Positions 1 to 8,384 of a stretch of 64,000 nt of DNA are shown here, piece by piece (the first letter of the stretch is position 1; every line of letters begins with the position of its first letter). The notes below the pieces were generated by a model. It ran no database searches. It was not told the DNA's origin and saw only the letters and a list, made by a program, of their open reading frames with translations. The DNA comes from Caldilineaceae bacterium (GTDB lineage: Bacteria; Chloroflexota; Anaerolineae; Caldilineales; Caldilineaceae), in assembly GCA_022824025.1 (NCBI GenBank), contig JAJEBF010000031.1, positions 124,001-188,000 on the forward strand, in the 5' to 3' direction. A program made the translations under genes and the position numbers.

Positions 1-2
1 AA

Positions 3-980
3 GAGGCCAGCGGAAGCGGCGTGCTGATCGAGGGAAGTTTCCTCGTTACCAACCGCCACGTTGTCTATCCCTTCGAATCGGCGCGCGTCGTCTTCCCCAA
101 TGGCGCCGAGTTCGACGGCGTCCCGGTGATCGGCTGGGATCAGGAAGCCGACCTCGCCGTGCTCGGCCCAATCAACGTCGCCGCCGCGCCCCTGCCCCTG
201 ATCGACGGAGAAAGCACACCCATCGGCGCTGACATGTATCTGATTGGCTACCCCGCCGAATTCGAATCCTTCCCCCAACCTACAATCGTAAAGGGTATTC
301 TCTCCCGCCTGCGTCAAAATGAGTCCGGGCGGCTCACCTATTTCCAGACCGACGCCTCCATCGCCGGCGGCCAGAGCGGCGGCGCGCTCGTGTCAGATAC
401 CGGCGCCGTCATCGGCATCAGCGGGTCAAGCATTGCCGAAGGCAAATTCGCCCTCGTGGCCTCCTCCGCAGACCTCCTCCCCCGAATCAGGCAGCTCATC
501 GCCGGCGGCGGAGACCCGATCCAGGCTGAGCGCCGCCGCCGAGCAGCCGTCAACTACGACGGCGGCATCGATCTGCTCGGCTTTGCCCTGGAGCAGGGCG
601 AAGACCGCCTCTCCACCCAAGGAACCGTCACTCTGAGACAGGATCTGACCCTCTGGGTCGGAATGCGGTGGCGAATCCCCTCGCCCATCGAAGTCGATTT
701 CGCAGTCTCCCTGCGCATCCATGAGCAGAACGGAAACAGAGTGCTCCAACAGGACGAAGTGTTGACCGACTCGGAGTCCAGGGCCACAAGCCGGTGGCTC
801 GCCCAGGAACCGGTCGACACCTGGTTTGAACTCGAAATTCCGCCCGACCTTTCGCCCGGCGTCTACGAACTTCGGCTCGTCGTCTACAACATCGAGTCCC
901 TTACGCCGACCGTCGAAATCGACGTCTGGGAGCCGGATGTCCTCCTGGCGAGACTCCGCTGGGACGAAGAGCAGCAGTAG
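3..980 (+). CDS. Trypsin-like serine protease, 5' end cut by window edge
   Basis: Secreted or periplasmic-type S1/HtrA-like serine protease fold. The frame is open from base 3 with a typical Gly-Ser-Gly-Val entry before the GTG at 21, so the true start lies outside the window. Numbered from that GTG, the catalytic triad is visible as His13 (TNRHVV), Asp44 (EADLAVL) and Ser119 (GGQSGGAL). After the protease domain (to about residue 165) there is a beta-rich C-terminal part of about 140 residues with no motif I recognise. No PDZ domain is evident, so this is not a classical DegP. The gene ends 350 bases before the sdh operon. Family assignment is firm; substrate is unknown. Confidence 0.85.
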   Translation, partial: EASGSGVLIEGSFLVTNRHVVYPFESARVVFPNGAEFDGVPVIGWDQEADLAVLGPINVAAAPLPLIDGESTPIGADMYLIGYPAEFESFPQPTIVKGILSRLRQNESGRLTYFQTDASIAGGQSGGALVSDTGAVIGISGSSIAEGKFALVASSADLLPRIRQLIAGGGDPIQAERRRRAAVNYDGGIDLLGFALEQGEDRLSTQGTVTLRQDLTLWVGMRWRIPSPIEVDFAVSLRIHEQNGNRVLQQDEVLTDSESRATSRWLAQEPVDTWFELEIPPDLSPGVYELRLVVYNIESLTPTVEIDVWEPDVLLARLRWDEEQQ

Positions 981-1213
981 AGAACGTCTCCACCGCGCAG
1001 ATGGATCCGCATGACCCCAGTGACGATACCTGGTAGGTACGCCGGCCCCCTACGCCCGCCATATCGAGACCGCGATTGCCTGCGTCCATGAACGAATGCA
1101 CCGTCTGCCCGCCGCTGCCCCGCACGCGGCCCGCTCCGCCAACCCAGGGCCGCGCCAAACCCGGCTGTTGCAAGGCCCCAGCCCCTCCGATCCAGTTTTT
1201 TCGCCGGTCTGAA

Positions 1214-1242
1214 TTGACAGGATCAACGGGGATGATTATGAT
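1214..1242 (+). promoter_or_regulatory. Probable sigma-70-type promoter of the sdh operon
   Basis: TTGACA (1214-1219), a 17-base spacer and TATGAT (1237-1242). It lies about 90 bases before sdhC and is the only notable signal in the 351-base gap 981-1331. The surrounding text also resembles the degenerate 'gacaggat' intergenic repeats seen in many bacteria, so the match could be partly fortuitous. Confidence 0.6.
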
Positions 1243-1331
1243 TTATCTATCGATCTGTTCTGTTCCCTCCGGAGCAACGTGGGTTCGATGTCTTTCCAAA
1301 TCCACAACTCGCGCCAAGGAGATCCCAGCCA

Positions 1332-1718
1332 ATGGCTGCCCTCGTAGCATCGCTTTACAGAGGCATATCCTACAGAGGAGCGGAGGGCCAGTGGGCCTGG
1401 ATATTGCATCGGGCCAGCGGCCTTGGCATCGTGCTCTTCCTCTATATGCACATCCTCAGCATCTTCGTCGCCGCAATCGGGCCCGAACCCTATGAATGGG
1501 TCCACAAAACCCTGTACACCTCTCCCCCGGCTAAGGTCATGGAGGTCTTCCTCCTGTTCGGCGTCCTCTATCACGCGGCCAACGGCATGAGAATAATCAT
1601 CATCGACTTCTTCCCGGCCCTGGGTAAATACCAACGCACAATCGTCCGCATCGAGCTCGCGCTCGTCGCCATTGTGCTCGTGCCGGCAGCCATCATCACT
1701 CTGCAGGGACTCTTCTGA
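1332..1718 (+). CDS. sdhC: Succinate dehydrogenase cytochrome b subunit
   Basis: Membrane anchor of complex II, 128 residues with three hydrophobic spans (about 28-50, 68-90, 103-127). The segment WILHRASG matches the HR-x-(S/T)-G signature of SdhC, and the His in LYHAANGMR is a likely heme b axial ligand. The ATG is preceded by AAGGAG at 1316-1321. The next gene begins 10 bases after the stop and the order sdhC-sdhD-sdhA-sdhB is standard. SdhC and SdhD are divergent families, so which anchor is called C or D rests on order and on the HR-x-(S/T)-G motif. Confidence 0.88.
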   Translation: MAALVASLYRGISYRGAEGQWAWILHRASGLGIVLFLYMHILSIFVAAIGPEPYEWVHKTLYTSPPAKVMEVFLLFGVLYHAANGMRIIIIDFFPALGKYQRTIVRIELALVAIVLVPAAIITLQGLF

Positions 1719-1728
1719 GGAGCGCGCC

Positions 1729-2163
1729 ATGGCAGTTACATCTTCAAGTAGACCAGTCCAGGGAAAACTCCGCTACGGAGCGCCAAATCACGAACACAAA
1801 ATCTGGCTCTTCATGCGTCTCAGCGGGCTGGTGATGTTTGTCACCGTTGTCTTTCACCTGCTCTACATGCACATGTTCGTGCGCGTCGAAAACATCACCT
1901 TCGACAATATCGCCGAACGCTGGTCGGGTCCGGCCGGCGTATTCTGGCGCCTCTTCGACGCCTCCCTCCTGTTTATCGGCATGGCGCACGGCATGAACGG
2001 CGTCCGCTTCTCCATCAACGATTACGTTCACAACAAAATCCTTAACTTCCTGCTCACCGCGGCTGTCTACGGAATCGGCCTGCTCTTGATTCTACTGGGC
2101 AGTCTGGCGATCATTCTCGGCGCCGGCGGCCTGGGACGATTGTTCGAGAGCGTGATGGGATAG
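1729..2163 (+). CDS. sdhD: Succinate dehydrogenase hydrophobic membrane anchor subunit
   Basis: Second membrane anchor of complex II, 144 residues from the ATG at 1729. The frame is open further upstream into sdhC, but GAGGAG at 1717-1722 fixes this start. Three hydrophobic stretches are visible (about 27-48, 70-90, 105-130). HGMNGVR, with an upstream FHLLYMHMF span, resembles the quinone- and heme-site region of SdhC/D proteins. The gene sits between sdhC and sdhA with short spacing, supporting one transcript. The sequence alone could also be called a second SdhC-type cytochrome; position decides. Confidence 0.85.
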   Translation: MAVTSSSRPVQGKLRYGAPNHEHKIWLFMRLSGLVMFVTVVFHLLYMHMFVRVENITFDNIAERWSGPAGVFWRLFDASLLFIGMAHGMNGVRFSINDYVHNKILNFLLTAAVYGIGLLLILLGSLAIILGAGGLGRLFESVMG

Positions 2164-2244
2164 GGCGAACGCCAGCCCCGGACACGCTCCCCTGCAATCC
2201 CACACGGCGCCAGTTGTACCACCGCTCCGCAACACGAGGACAAG

Positions 2245-3978
2245 ATGATCCATACGCATAAATTCGAAACAATCGTTGTCGGCGCCGGCGGAGCCGGGCT
2301 CATGGCCGCGCTTTACGCCAGCCAGGGCAGCGATACCGCCGTCCTGACCAAACTCTACCCCACCCGCAGCCACACAGGCACCGCGCAGGGGGGCATCGGC
2401 GCCGCCCTCGGCAACCTCGATGAGGACCGCGCCGAATGGCACACCTTCGACACAATTAAAGGCAGCGACTACCTCGCCGACCAGGACGCAGTCGATATCA
2501 TGTGCCAGGAAGCCGTCAATGTCATTTACGAGCTGGAACACATGGGTCTGCCCTTCGACCGCACGCCAGAAGGCAAAATCGCCCAGCGGCCCTTCGGCGG
2601 CCACACCAGCAACTTCGGCGAAAAACCGGTTCGCCGCGCCTGCCACGCAGCTGACCGCACCGGGCACATGATCCTCCAAACGCTCTACCAGCAGTGCATC
2701 GCCCGCAATGTCCGCTTCTTCGACGAGTTTCACGTACTGGACCTGCTGCTCTCCGCCGACGGCCAGGCAACCGGCGTCATCGCCTACGAAATCGACACCG
2801 GGGACCTCCACGTCTTCCACGGCAAGGCCCTGATTTTCTCCACCGGCGGCTTCGGCCGCATCTGGGAAATCACCAGCAACGCCCACAGCCTCACCGGCGA
2901 CGGCCCCGCCATCGCCCTGCACAAAGGCCTGCCCCTGGAAGATATGGAGTTCTTCCAGTTCCACCCAACCGGCATCTATAAAATGGGCATCCTCATCACC
3001 GAGGGCGTGCGCGGCGAAGGGGGCATCCTCCGCAACCGTGACGGCGAGCGCTTCATGGAGCGATACGCGCCCAACCTCAAGGACCTGGCCAGCCGCGACG
3101 TGGTCAGCCGCGCCATCTACCTGGAAGTCCGCGACAACAAGGGCATCGACGGCGGGCGCTATGTCCACCTCGACGCAACCCACCTTGGCCGCCAGGTCGT
3201 GGAAACAAAACTGGAGGACAGCGCCGAATTCTGCAGGACCTATCTCGGCATCGACCCCGCGGTGGAGCCGATGCCCGTGCAGCCGACCGCCCACTACGCC
3301 ATGGGCGGCATCCCCACCAATGTCGACGGCGAAGTGCAGCGCAACGCCTCGGGCGCCGTCGTGCCCGGCTTCTACGCCGCCGGCGAGGTCGCCTGCGTCA
3401 GCGTACACGGCGCCAACCGTCTCGGCACCAACAGCCTCGTCGACCTGGTGGTCTTCGGCAAACGGGCCGGCAAGGCCGCCGCAGCCTACTGCCAGCAGAA
3501 CGACTGGGCCGAGCTGCCGGCGGAAACCTGGCAGCCTGTCCAGGCAATGCTGCAAAGAATGATGGACAAGGACGGTCAGTACAACGCCGCCGACCTGCGC
3601 GCCGAAATGCAGTCCCTGATGATGGACAACGTCGGCGTCTTCCGCACCGAAGAGGGCATCCAGTCCGCCCTCAACCGTGTCCGGGAACTACAGGAATGCG
3701 CCCAGGACATCACCGTCATGGACAAGGGCAAGCGCTTCAACACCGACATCCTCGAAGCCATTGAACTCCAGAACCTGCTCGACCTTGCCGAAGTCACCGC
3801 GGCCAGCGCCCTCGCCCGCCAGGAAAGCCGCGGCGCGCACAGCCGCGAAGATTTCAAGGCCCGCGACGACGAGAACTGGCTTACCCACACCTACGCATCA
3901 AAGGTGGATGGCAAGATCAACCTGGAGTACGCGCCCGTGAACATCACAATCCACAATCCAGAGGAGCGAACCTACTAA
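2245..3978 (+). CDS. sdhA: Succinate dehydrogenase flavoprotein subunit
   Basis: Catalytic subunit of complex II, oxidising succinate to fumarate with covalently bound FAD; 577 residues, normal length. The Rossmann dinucleotide motif GAGGAG is at residues 13-18, and His43 in RSHTGTAQGG is the expected FAD attachment residue. The active-site block HPTGIY and GVRGEGG follows, and the substrate loop HYAMGGIPTN and HGANRLGTNSL are intact. The start has a GAGG ribosome site at 2236-2239. The C-terminus carries the usual TYASK...GKINLEYAPV tail. It is followed one base later by sdhB, indicating translational coupling. Confidence 0.97.
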   Translation: MIHTHKFETIVVGAGGAGLMAALYASQGSDTAVLTKLYPTRSHTGTAQGGIGAALGNLDEDRAEWHTFDTIKGSDYLADQDAVDIMCQEAVNVIYELEHMGLPFDRTPEGKIAQRPFGGHTSNFGEKPVRRACHAADRTGHMILQTLYQQCIARNVRFFDEFHVLDLLLSADGQATGVIAYEIDTGDLHVFHGKALIFSTGGFGRIWEITSNAHSLTGDGPAIALHKGLPLEDMEFFQFHPTGIYKMGILITEGVRGEGGILRNRDGERFMERYAPNLKDLASRDVVSRAIYLEVRDNKGIDGGRYVHLDATHLGRQVVETKLEDSAEFCRTYLGIDPAVEPMPVQPTAHYAMGGIPTNVDGEVQRNASGAVVPGFYAAGEVACVSVHGANRLGTNSLVDLVVFGKRAGKAAAAYCQQNDWAELPAETWQPVQAMLQRMMDKDGQYNAADLRAEMQSLMMDNVGVFRTEEGIQSALNRVRELQECAQDITVMDKGKRFNTDILEAIELQNLLDLAEVTAASALARQESRGAHSREDFKARDDENWLTHTYASKVDGKINLEYAPVNITIHNPEERTY

Positions 3979-3979
3979 T

Positions 3980-4681
3980 ATGCGCATCAAAATGCGAATT
4001 CGCAGATTCAATCCCGAGGCCGATTCCAAGCCCTGGTGGGGTGAATATTGGGTGGATGTGGAGGAAAGCGACCGGGTGCTGGACGCTCTGCATCAGGTGA
4101 AGTGGTACCAGGACGGCGCCCTCACCTTGCGCCGCTCCTGCGCCCACGGCATCTGCGGCAGCGACGCCATGGTCATCAACGGACGCAACGCCCTGGCCTG
4201 CAAAGTGCTCATGCAGGATGTCGGCGACGTGTGCCAGGTCGAACCACTGCGCAACATGCCCCTGATCAAGGACCTGGTCGTCGATATGGAGCCCTTCTTC
4301 GCCAAATACAGAGCCGTCCTGCCCTACCTCATCAACGACAACCTGCCCGCCTCCGGTGAACGCTACCAGAGCCAGGAAGCCCGCGCACGCTACGACGATA
4401 CCACCAAATGCATCCTCTGCGCAGCCTGCACCACCTCCTGCCCCAGCTTCTGGGCCAATGAGGACTATATCGGCCCCGCCGCCATCGTCCAGGCCCACCG
4501 CTTCATCTTTGACGACCGCGACGACGCCGCCGACCTGCGCCTGCGCGTGCTCAACGATGTGGACGGCGTCTGGCGCTGTCGCACCGTATTCAACTGTGTC
4601 CAGGCCTGCCCCCGTGAAATCGACGTCACGCGGGCCATCGGTGAAGTAAAACTGGCCCTGCTGAACGGCCTCAACGAATAG
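3980..4681 (+). CDS. sdhB: Succinate dehydrogenase iron-sulfur subunit
   Basis: Electron-transfer subunit of complex II, 233 residues. Ligands for all three clusters are present: [2Fe-2S] by Cys54, Cys59, Asp62 and Cys74, with the Asp variant also known from E. coli; [4Fe-4S] by Cys144, Cys147, Cys150 and Cys210; [3Fe-4S] by Cys154, Cys200 and Cys206. The start codon lies one base after the sdhA stop and its ribosome site GAGGAG (3961-3966) lies inside sdhA. It is the last gene of the operon and converges on the kinase gene across a hairpin. Confidence 0.97.
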   Translation: MRIKMRIRRFNPEADSKPWWGEYWVDVEESDRVLDALHQVKWYQDGALTLRRSCAHGICGSDAMVINGRNALACKVLMQDVGDVCQVEPLRNMPLIKDLVVDMEPFFAKYRAVLPYLINDNLPASGERYQSQEARARYDDTTKCILCAACTTSCPSFWANEDYIGPAAIVQAHRFIFDDRDDAADLRLRVLNDVDGVWRCRTVFNCVQACPREIDVTRAIGEVKLALLNGLNE

Positions 4682-4686
4682 CCGCT

Positions 4687-4714
4687 CTGCCCGGCTCGTG
4701 CGCGAACCGGGCAG
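4687..4714. terminator. GC hairpin between convergent sdhB and kinase genes
   Basis: CTGCCCGG (4687-4694) pairs with CCGGGCAG (4707-4714), and the inner TCG/CGA extends the stem. There is no U-run on either side, so it is a stability or weak bidirectional termination element in the 41-base convergent gap. Confidence 0.5.
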
Positions 4715-4722
4715 CCCAATCC

Positions 4723-5634
4723 CTACTCAGGCCGCACTGTCTCCTCCAGCCACGCTCGCAATCGCGTCGCCAAACGCGGCTTCGGCGTCTCCGTTTCCAC
4801 CTCCACGCCCCGCAGCGCCAGCGCAAACTCGCCGCCGCTTCCGAACCGGTCCTCCGGCTTCTTCTCAAGAGCCTTCAGAATGATCCGCTCCAGCTCAGGC
4901 GATACCCATCCCCATGCAGAGGGCGGCGGCGGTTTCTCCGAGAGATGCGCATCCAGCACCTCTTCCCTCGATCCGTAAAACGGCCTGCGCCCCGTAACCA
5001 TCAAATAGAGCACAATGCCCAGGCTGTACAGGTCCGAGCGGCTGTCGGGTTCGCCGTCTGACCGTATCTGCTCCGGAGCCACAAAGGCCGGCGTCCCATA
5101 GATCCCCGGCGCATTCTCCATCACTCCATCCGCGTCGTAAACTGTGCCAAAATCAAAAAGCACCGACCGCCCCATCGGCCCCAACAGCACGTTGGACGAC
5201 TTGACGTCGCGGTGAACAAAGCCGAATCCGTGCAGATAGTCCAGCGCCTCCGCTACCTGCCGGGCTATGTCGATGGCCGCCACCTCACCCACCGTTTTCG
5301 CCCGCAACAGGAACTGCTCCAACGTGCCCCCTTCGACGAGCTCCATCGCAATAAACGGCCGTCCATTCGCCTCGCCCGCTTCATAGACGCGCAAAATGCC
5401 GGGATGTCGCAACCGGGCCAGAGTCCGATACTCTGACTCGAAGCACGCGCGCATATGGGCCTGGCTCGCAGCCACAGGGCTTAAAACCTTGAGCGCAACC
5501 TGGCGGCTTGTCAAATCCTGTGCGCGGTACACAACCGCCGTCGCGCCCTGTCCCAATGGCTCCTGTATCCGGTACCGACCCAGCTGTGATGAAATTGGGA
5601 GTAGATTGGTTCCTGCAGACGCGCCGTAGGACAT
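4723..5634 (-). CDS. Stand-alone eukaryotic-type Ser/Thr protein kinase
   Basis: Hanks-type protein kinase of 303 residues, almost only the catalytic domain (about 20-285). The glycine loop is GQGATAVVY, the ATP-anchoring Lys49 is in VALKVL, the catalytic loop is HRD at 141-143 (HRDVKSSN), DFG is at 161-163 and the APE-type motif reads VAPEQI. All catalytic residues are present, so it should be active. There is no transmembrane segment, PASTA, FHA or WD domain, unlike most bacterial members, so it is probably cytosolic and its signal input is not encoded in the protein. It has its own promoter (5723-5751) and lies at the downstream end of the catabolic locus; a regulatory link is possible but unproven. 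Confidence 0.9.
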   Translation of the reverse strand: MSYGASAGTNLLPISSQLGRYRIQEPLGQGATAVVYRAQDLTSRQVALKVLSPVAASQAHMRACFESEYRTLARLRHPGILRVYEAGEANGRPFIAMELVEGGTLEQFLLRAKTVGEVAAIDIARQVAEALDYLHGFGFVHRDVKSSNVLLGPMGRSVLFDFGTVYDADGVMENAPGIYGTPAFVAPEQIRSDGEPDSRSDLYSLGIVLYLMVTGRRPFYGSREEVLDAHLSEKPPPPSAWGWVSPELERIILKALEKKPEDRFGSGGEFALALRGVEVETETPKPRLATRLRAWLEETVRPE

Positions 5635-5722
5635 GTCAGCTTCTTCGATGGCAGGGATTGGCGCAATCGGTGGTTAGTGGAAGGCGGTCTGCGACGCCGC
5701 GCTCCACACGCTTCTATCATCC

Positions 5723-5751
5723 ATTATATACAACTGATCAGAGGTTGCCAA
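5723..5751 (-). promoter_or_regulatory. Probable promoter of the kinase gene
   Basis: On the minus strand: TTGGCA (5746-5751), a 17-base spacer and a perfect TATAAT (5723-5728). It lies about 90 bases before the kinase start, in the 155-base gap after the SMP-30 gene. The kinase can therefore be expressed separately from the locus upstream. Confidence 0.65.
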
Positions 5752-5789
5752 TGAACGACAGGAATGCCGCTCCGCCGCCGCACGCCGCC

Positions 5790-6647
5790 TCAACCAATAT
5801 CAGGATAGAACAACCTCGCGCCTCTCAAACCCGTGCGCGCGTTCACACCCAGATGCCAGCGCCCCAGATTGGCCCAAAAAAGCTCCGACAACCCGGGCCC
5901 GCCAAAACAAACATTCGTCGGCGCCCCCAGAATCGTTCCTTCGTAGTCATCCATCAAAACGGTCAGATCCCCGCCTGGCAGGACGCGCAGAATTGTGTCC
6001 GGGCGGTAACAGGAGATCACAAATCCCCCGTCCTCGCAGAAAGCCAGGCCGTCGGGCACAATGCGCGGCAGTTCCACCACCGTCTCCGTCGGTCCAACCT
6101 TCCTTCCCCCTTCAATCGGAAACCGGACGATCTGGGGAGGACTGAGCGACATCGCTACATAGAGAAACTGCCCATCCGGGCTCACCGCGCAGCCGTTCGG
6201 GAACTGGCTGTTCTCAGTATCGATCACGGTCGTGGTCCCATCGGCGGCCGCGCAGAAAATGCAGCCGTCGTTGCCATACCACGTGCCCGAATCGGTCACA
6301 AACAGGTTCCCGTCCGCATCGAACGCCGGATAGTTCGGCGTCTGCATCGGACGCTCCTCGCTGCCGGCGCTGTATTGGGTTGCCTTGCCCGCAGGCGTCA
6401 CCCTGTAAACTGCCCCTCGGTCGGCAGTGCAGATGTAGACATTCGCAGCGGCATCCAGCGCCATGCCCAGATTCAGACCGCCCGTATTCGCGTATTCCTC
6501 GACCCGGCGCTCTTCATAGTCGATCCGGTAAACTTGCCCCGCTTCGCCGCCCGCATATAGGTTCCCGTCAGGCCCCAGCGCCACGCCTTCAGGGTGGTCC
6601 AGACCCTCTACAAACGTCTCTGCATGTTTAAGGTTGATCAGCGGCAT
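5790..6647 (-). CDS. SMP-30/gluconolactonase-like beta-propeller protein
   Basis: 285 residues with repeated propeller strands of the SMP-30/LRE type (ALGPDGNLYAGG, ALDAAANVYICTAD, AFDADGNLFVTDSG, AVSPDGQFLYVA). Known relatives hydrolyse sugar lactones in a metal-dependent way; strictosidine-synthase-like members share the fold. A strong ribosome site (GAGGAGGAAGG) precedes the ATG at 6647. No signal peptide is visible. It is the last gene of the minus-strand catabolic series and would fit a lactone-opening step after the oxidoreductase. The substrate is not readable from the sequence. Confidence 0.8.
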   Translation of the reverse strand: MPLINLKHAETFVEGLDHPEGVALGPDGNLYAGGEAGQVYRIDYEERRVEEYANTGGLNLGMALDAAANVYICTADRGAVYRVTPAGKATQYSAGSEERPMQTPNYPAFDADGNLFVTDSGTWYGNDGCIFCAAADGTTTVIDTENSQFPNGCAVSPDGQFLYVAMSLSPPQIVRFPIEGGRKVGPTETVVELPRIVPDGLAFCEDGGFVISCYRPDTILRVLPGGDLTVLMDDYEGTILGAPTNVCFGGPGLSELFWANLGRWHLGVNARTGLRGARLFYPDIG

Positions 6648-6764
6648 CGCCTTCCTCCTCAGCTGATATGTTACTCTTTCTCTATGCCCGACGACCCAGT
6701 CGAAAAAATGGTGCGACCATGTATCGCGGGCGTTGCTCCCAGCACATTCACAGGACCGCCCTCG

Positions 6765-7526
6765 CTAGTACCGGTTGGTCACAACACCCGGCTGCCACTG
6801 GTGCGCGCCCATCAGCTGCTGCACCAGTTCCGACGGGTTTTCCAGATCCGCCAGCTGCGCGCGCATGTCCTCCTGCGTAACATAAAATGGCCGCGTATAC
6901 ATACCCAGCAACACCGACCGCGGCTTGTCTGTCACATTGGGCCGCGCCGAATGCCAGGTTTTGCCGCTCATCACCATCACGCTACCGCGCTGACCTGTCA
7001 AAATCTCTGCCCCCTCCATCCACTTGTGAGCGACTTCGGGCGCGGGCCGGTGACCCTTCAGATGGCTGTACGGCATGATTCCCGTGCCGCCATTCTCCAC
7101 CGTCAAATCATCCAGCAGCCACATCGTCTGCCCGCTGACGTTGTCCGTCGGCCAGGGCTGGTTCACCCGCTGAAACGGAAAATCCGGATGCCAGCCGTAC
7201 CGGTTGAAGCCCGGGTAGGCCGTATTCGAGGTCCACGTCGAGCAGATCACATCCTCGTCCAGGTACGCCTTCCAGATCGCGACAATCAGAGGATGGGCCA
7301 TCAGCTCCACAAAGATCGGATCTTTGACGGCGATGCGGGCAACGCGCTGCGTCCGTGCCCGCCAGGTGCCCTCAGTTGCCTCCTCGGCCAGCAGACCTTC
7401 CAGTACCGTTCGGGCTTCATCCGCCTTTTCCGGCGTAATCACACCTGGAATTACGCAGTAACCCCGTTCATCCAGCTCGGCAATAATCCTGTTGACGTCA
7501 TGACGCGCGTTCATACTCGTGTCCAC
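6765..7526 (-). CDS. Phytanoyl-CoA dioxygenase (PhyH) family protein, canonical metal site
   Basis: Fe(II)/2-oxoglutarate-dependent oxygenase fold, 253 residues. The facial triad is complete: His113 and Asp115 (GWHPDF) plus distal His192 (SGKTWHSARP), with Arg203 positioned to bind 2-oxoglutarate. The start is taken as GTG at 7526 because GGAG lies 7 bases upstream; an ATG four codons later is the alternative. Such proteins hydroxylate diverse small molecules, so phytanoyl-CoA itself need not be the substrate. It lies between the SMP-30-like gene and the hydrolase, in a locus with a second, non-canonical PhyH (8368-9249). Confidence 0.9.
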   Translation of the reverse strand: MDTSMNARHDVNRIIAELDERGYCVIPGVITPEKADEARTVLEGLLAEEATEGTWRARTQRVARIAVKDPIFVELMAHPLIVAIWKAYLDEDVICSTWTSNTAYPGFNRYGWHPDFPFQRVNQPWPTDNVSGQTMWLLDDLTVENGGTGIMPYSHLKGHRPAPEVAHKWMEGAEILTGQRGSVMVMSGKTWHSARPNVTDKPRSVLLGMYTRPFYVTQEDMRAQLADLENPSELVQQLMGAHQWQPGVVTNRY

Positions 7527-7613
7527 GGTTGTGCTCCTGTGCCTTTCTATGCATTCACGGTAAGTGCCGGCTCCTGTCTGCGCTCAGCGGCGACCAGCCG
7601 GATAGGCCAACTC

Positions 7614-7646
7614 CTGGCCGGCGCCCTCCTGTCAGGCGCCGGCCAG
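7614..7646 (-). other. Strong hairpin overlapping the hydrolase stop codon
   Basis: CTGGCCGGCGCC (7614-7625) and GGCGCCGGCCAG (7635-7646) form a perfect 12-base stem with a 9-base loop. The loop contains the stop codon of the hydrolase gene (7632-7634). No U-run follows, so partial termination or mRNA stabilisation between cistrons is more likely than full termination. Confidence 0.5.
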
Positions 7647-8384
7647 TGGCGGCTGGCCGTGCGCGATGATCCAGTCAACGAACCTGTCTCGCATCGACGG
7701 AGAGCGGGCATGGCCGACCTCCGGATCAACAAATTGCTCCGCTCGCCCTCCCCGCTCGTTGATCAGACGCACTGTCTCCACATTCGTGGCCGCCGGGCAG
7801 TCCGTATCCAGGCCCCCGTCGATAAATAGTACCGGCCGGTCCGTAAATCGCTCCGGGTGAGACTGCGTGGAGTACTGCGCGCACCACTCGTCGCTCCATG
7901 TCCCCCGCTGCGCCTGCCGGCACCACTCATCGGCCTGGTAAAAACTGGACCGCCCCACAATCGAGACCATCGAAACATACGCCCGGTTCTCCGCGAATAC
8001 CATCTGCGCGATCAACCCGCCCATCGAGGTCCCGCATACCTGCGGATCGCGCGCCGCGCTGTAAGGCAGCGCCAGAGCCGCTTCAAACAGATCCGGCGCC
8101 TCCGCCCGCGTCCGGTCCATCGCCTCACACACAAAGGCCCAGCCGTTGAACTGCGCCCGAAACCAGGCATCGGTCCGCCGTTCACCGTGTTCAAAGCAGT
8201 CCGGCGCAACCACGCAAAATCCCGCCGACGCCAGCTGCGCAAGCGACTGGTCCGGGTTTTCTATGCTGCCCTTGTCCCCCGTCCAGCCATGATAATGGAC
8301 AACGAGCGGAGCTTCCTCAACCCGTGTATCACGCAAAATGAGCGCGGGTATTCCGCCGAGCTCCTCTCTATCGATCGTGATCAT
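7632..8384 (-). CDS. Alpha/beta hydrolase (esterase/dienelactone-hydrolase-like)
   Basis: 250 residues with the alpha/beta-hydrolase fold. HYHGWTGDKGS carries the oxyanion HG motif, the nucleophile elbow is CGTSMGG, and VLFIDGGLDTDCP plus VGHARSP supply the expected Asp and His. The frame is open to 8522, but the ATG at 8384 is chosen because the extra residues are unlike the family and would overlap the upstream PhyH by 155 bases. With ATG 8384 the overlap is 17 bases, which suggests translational coupling. The role in the locus is probably ester or lactone cleavage; the substrate is unknown. Confidence 0.85.
   Translation of the reverse strand: MITIDREELGGIPALILRDTRVEEAPLVVHYHGWTGDKGSIENPDQSLAQLASAGFCVVAPDCFEHGERRTDAWFRAQFNGWAFVCEAMDRTRAEAPDLFEAALALPYSAARDPQVCGTSMGGLIAQMVFAENRAYVSMVSIVGRSSFYQADEWCRQAQRGTWSDEWCAQYSTQSHPERFTDRPVLFIDGGLDTDCPAATNVETVRLINERGGRAEQFVDPEVGHARSPSMRDRFVDWIIAHGQPPLAGA

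Noticed and set aside
2092-3555. Long minus-strand ORF opposite sdhA (487 residues)
   Set aside because: Composition is that of the complement of a GC-rich gene, with no motif, no ribosome site, and full overlap with sdhA.
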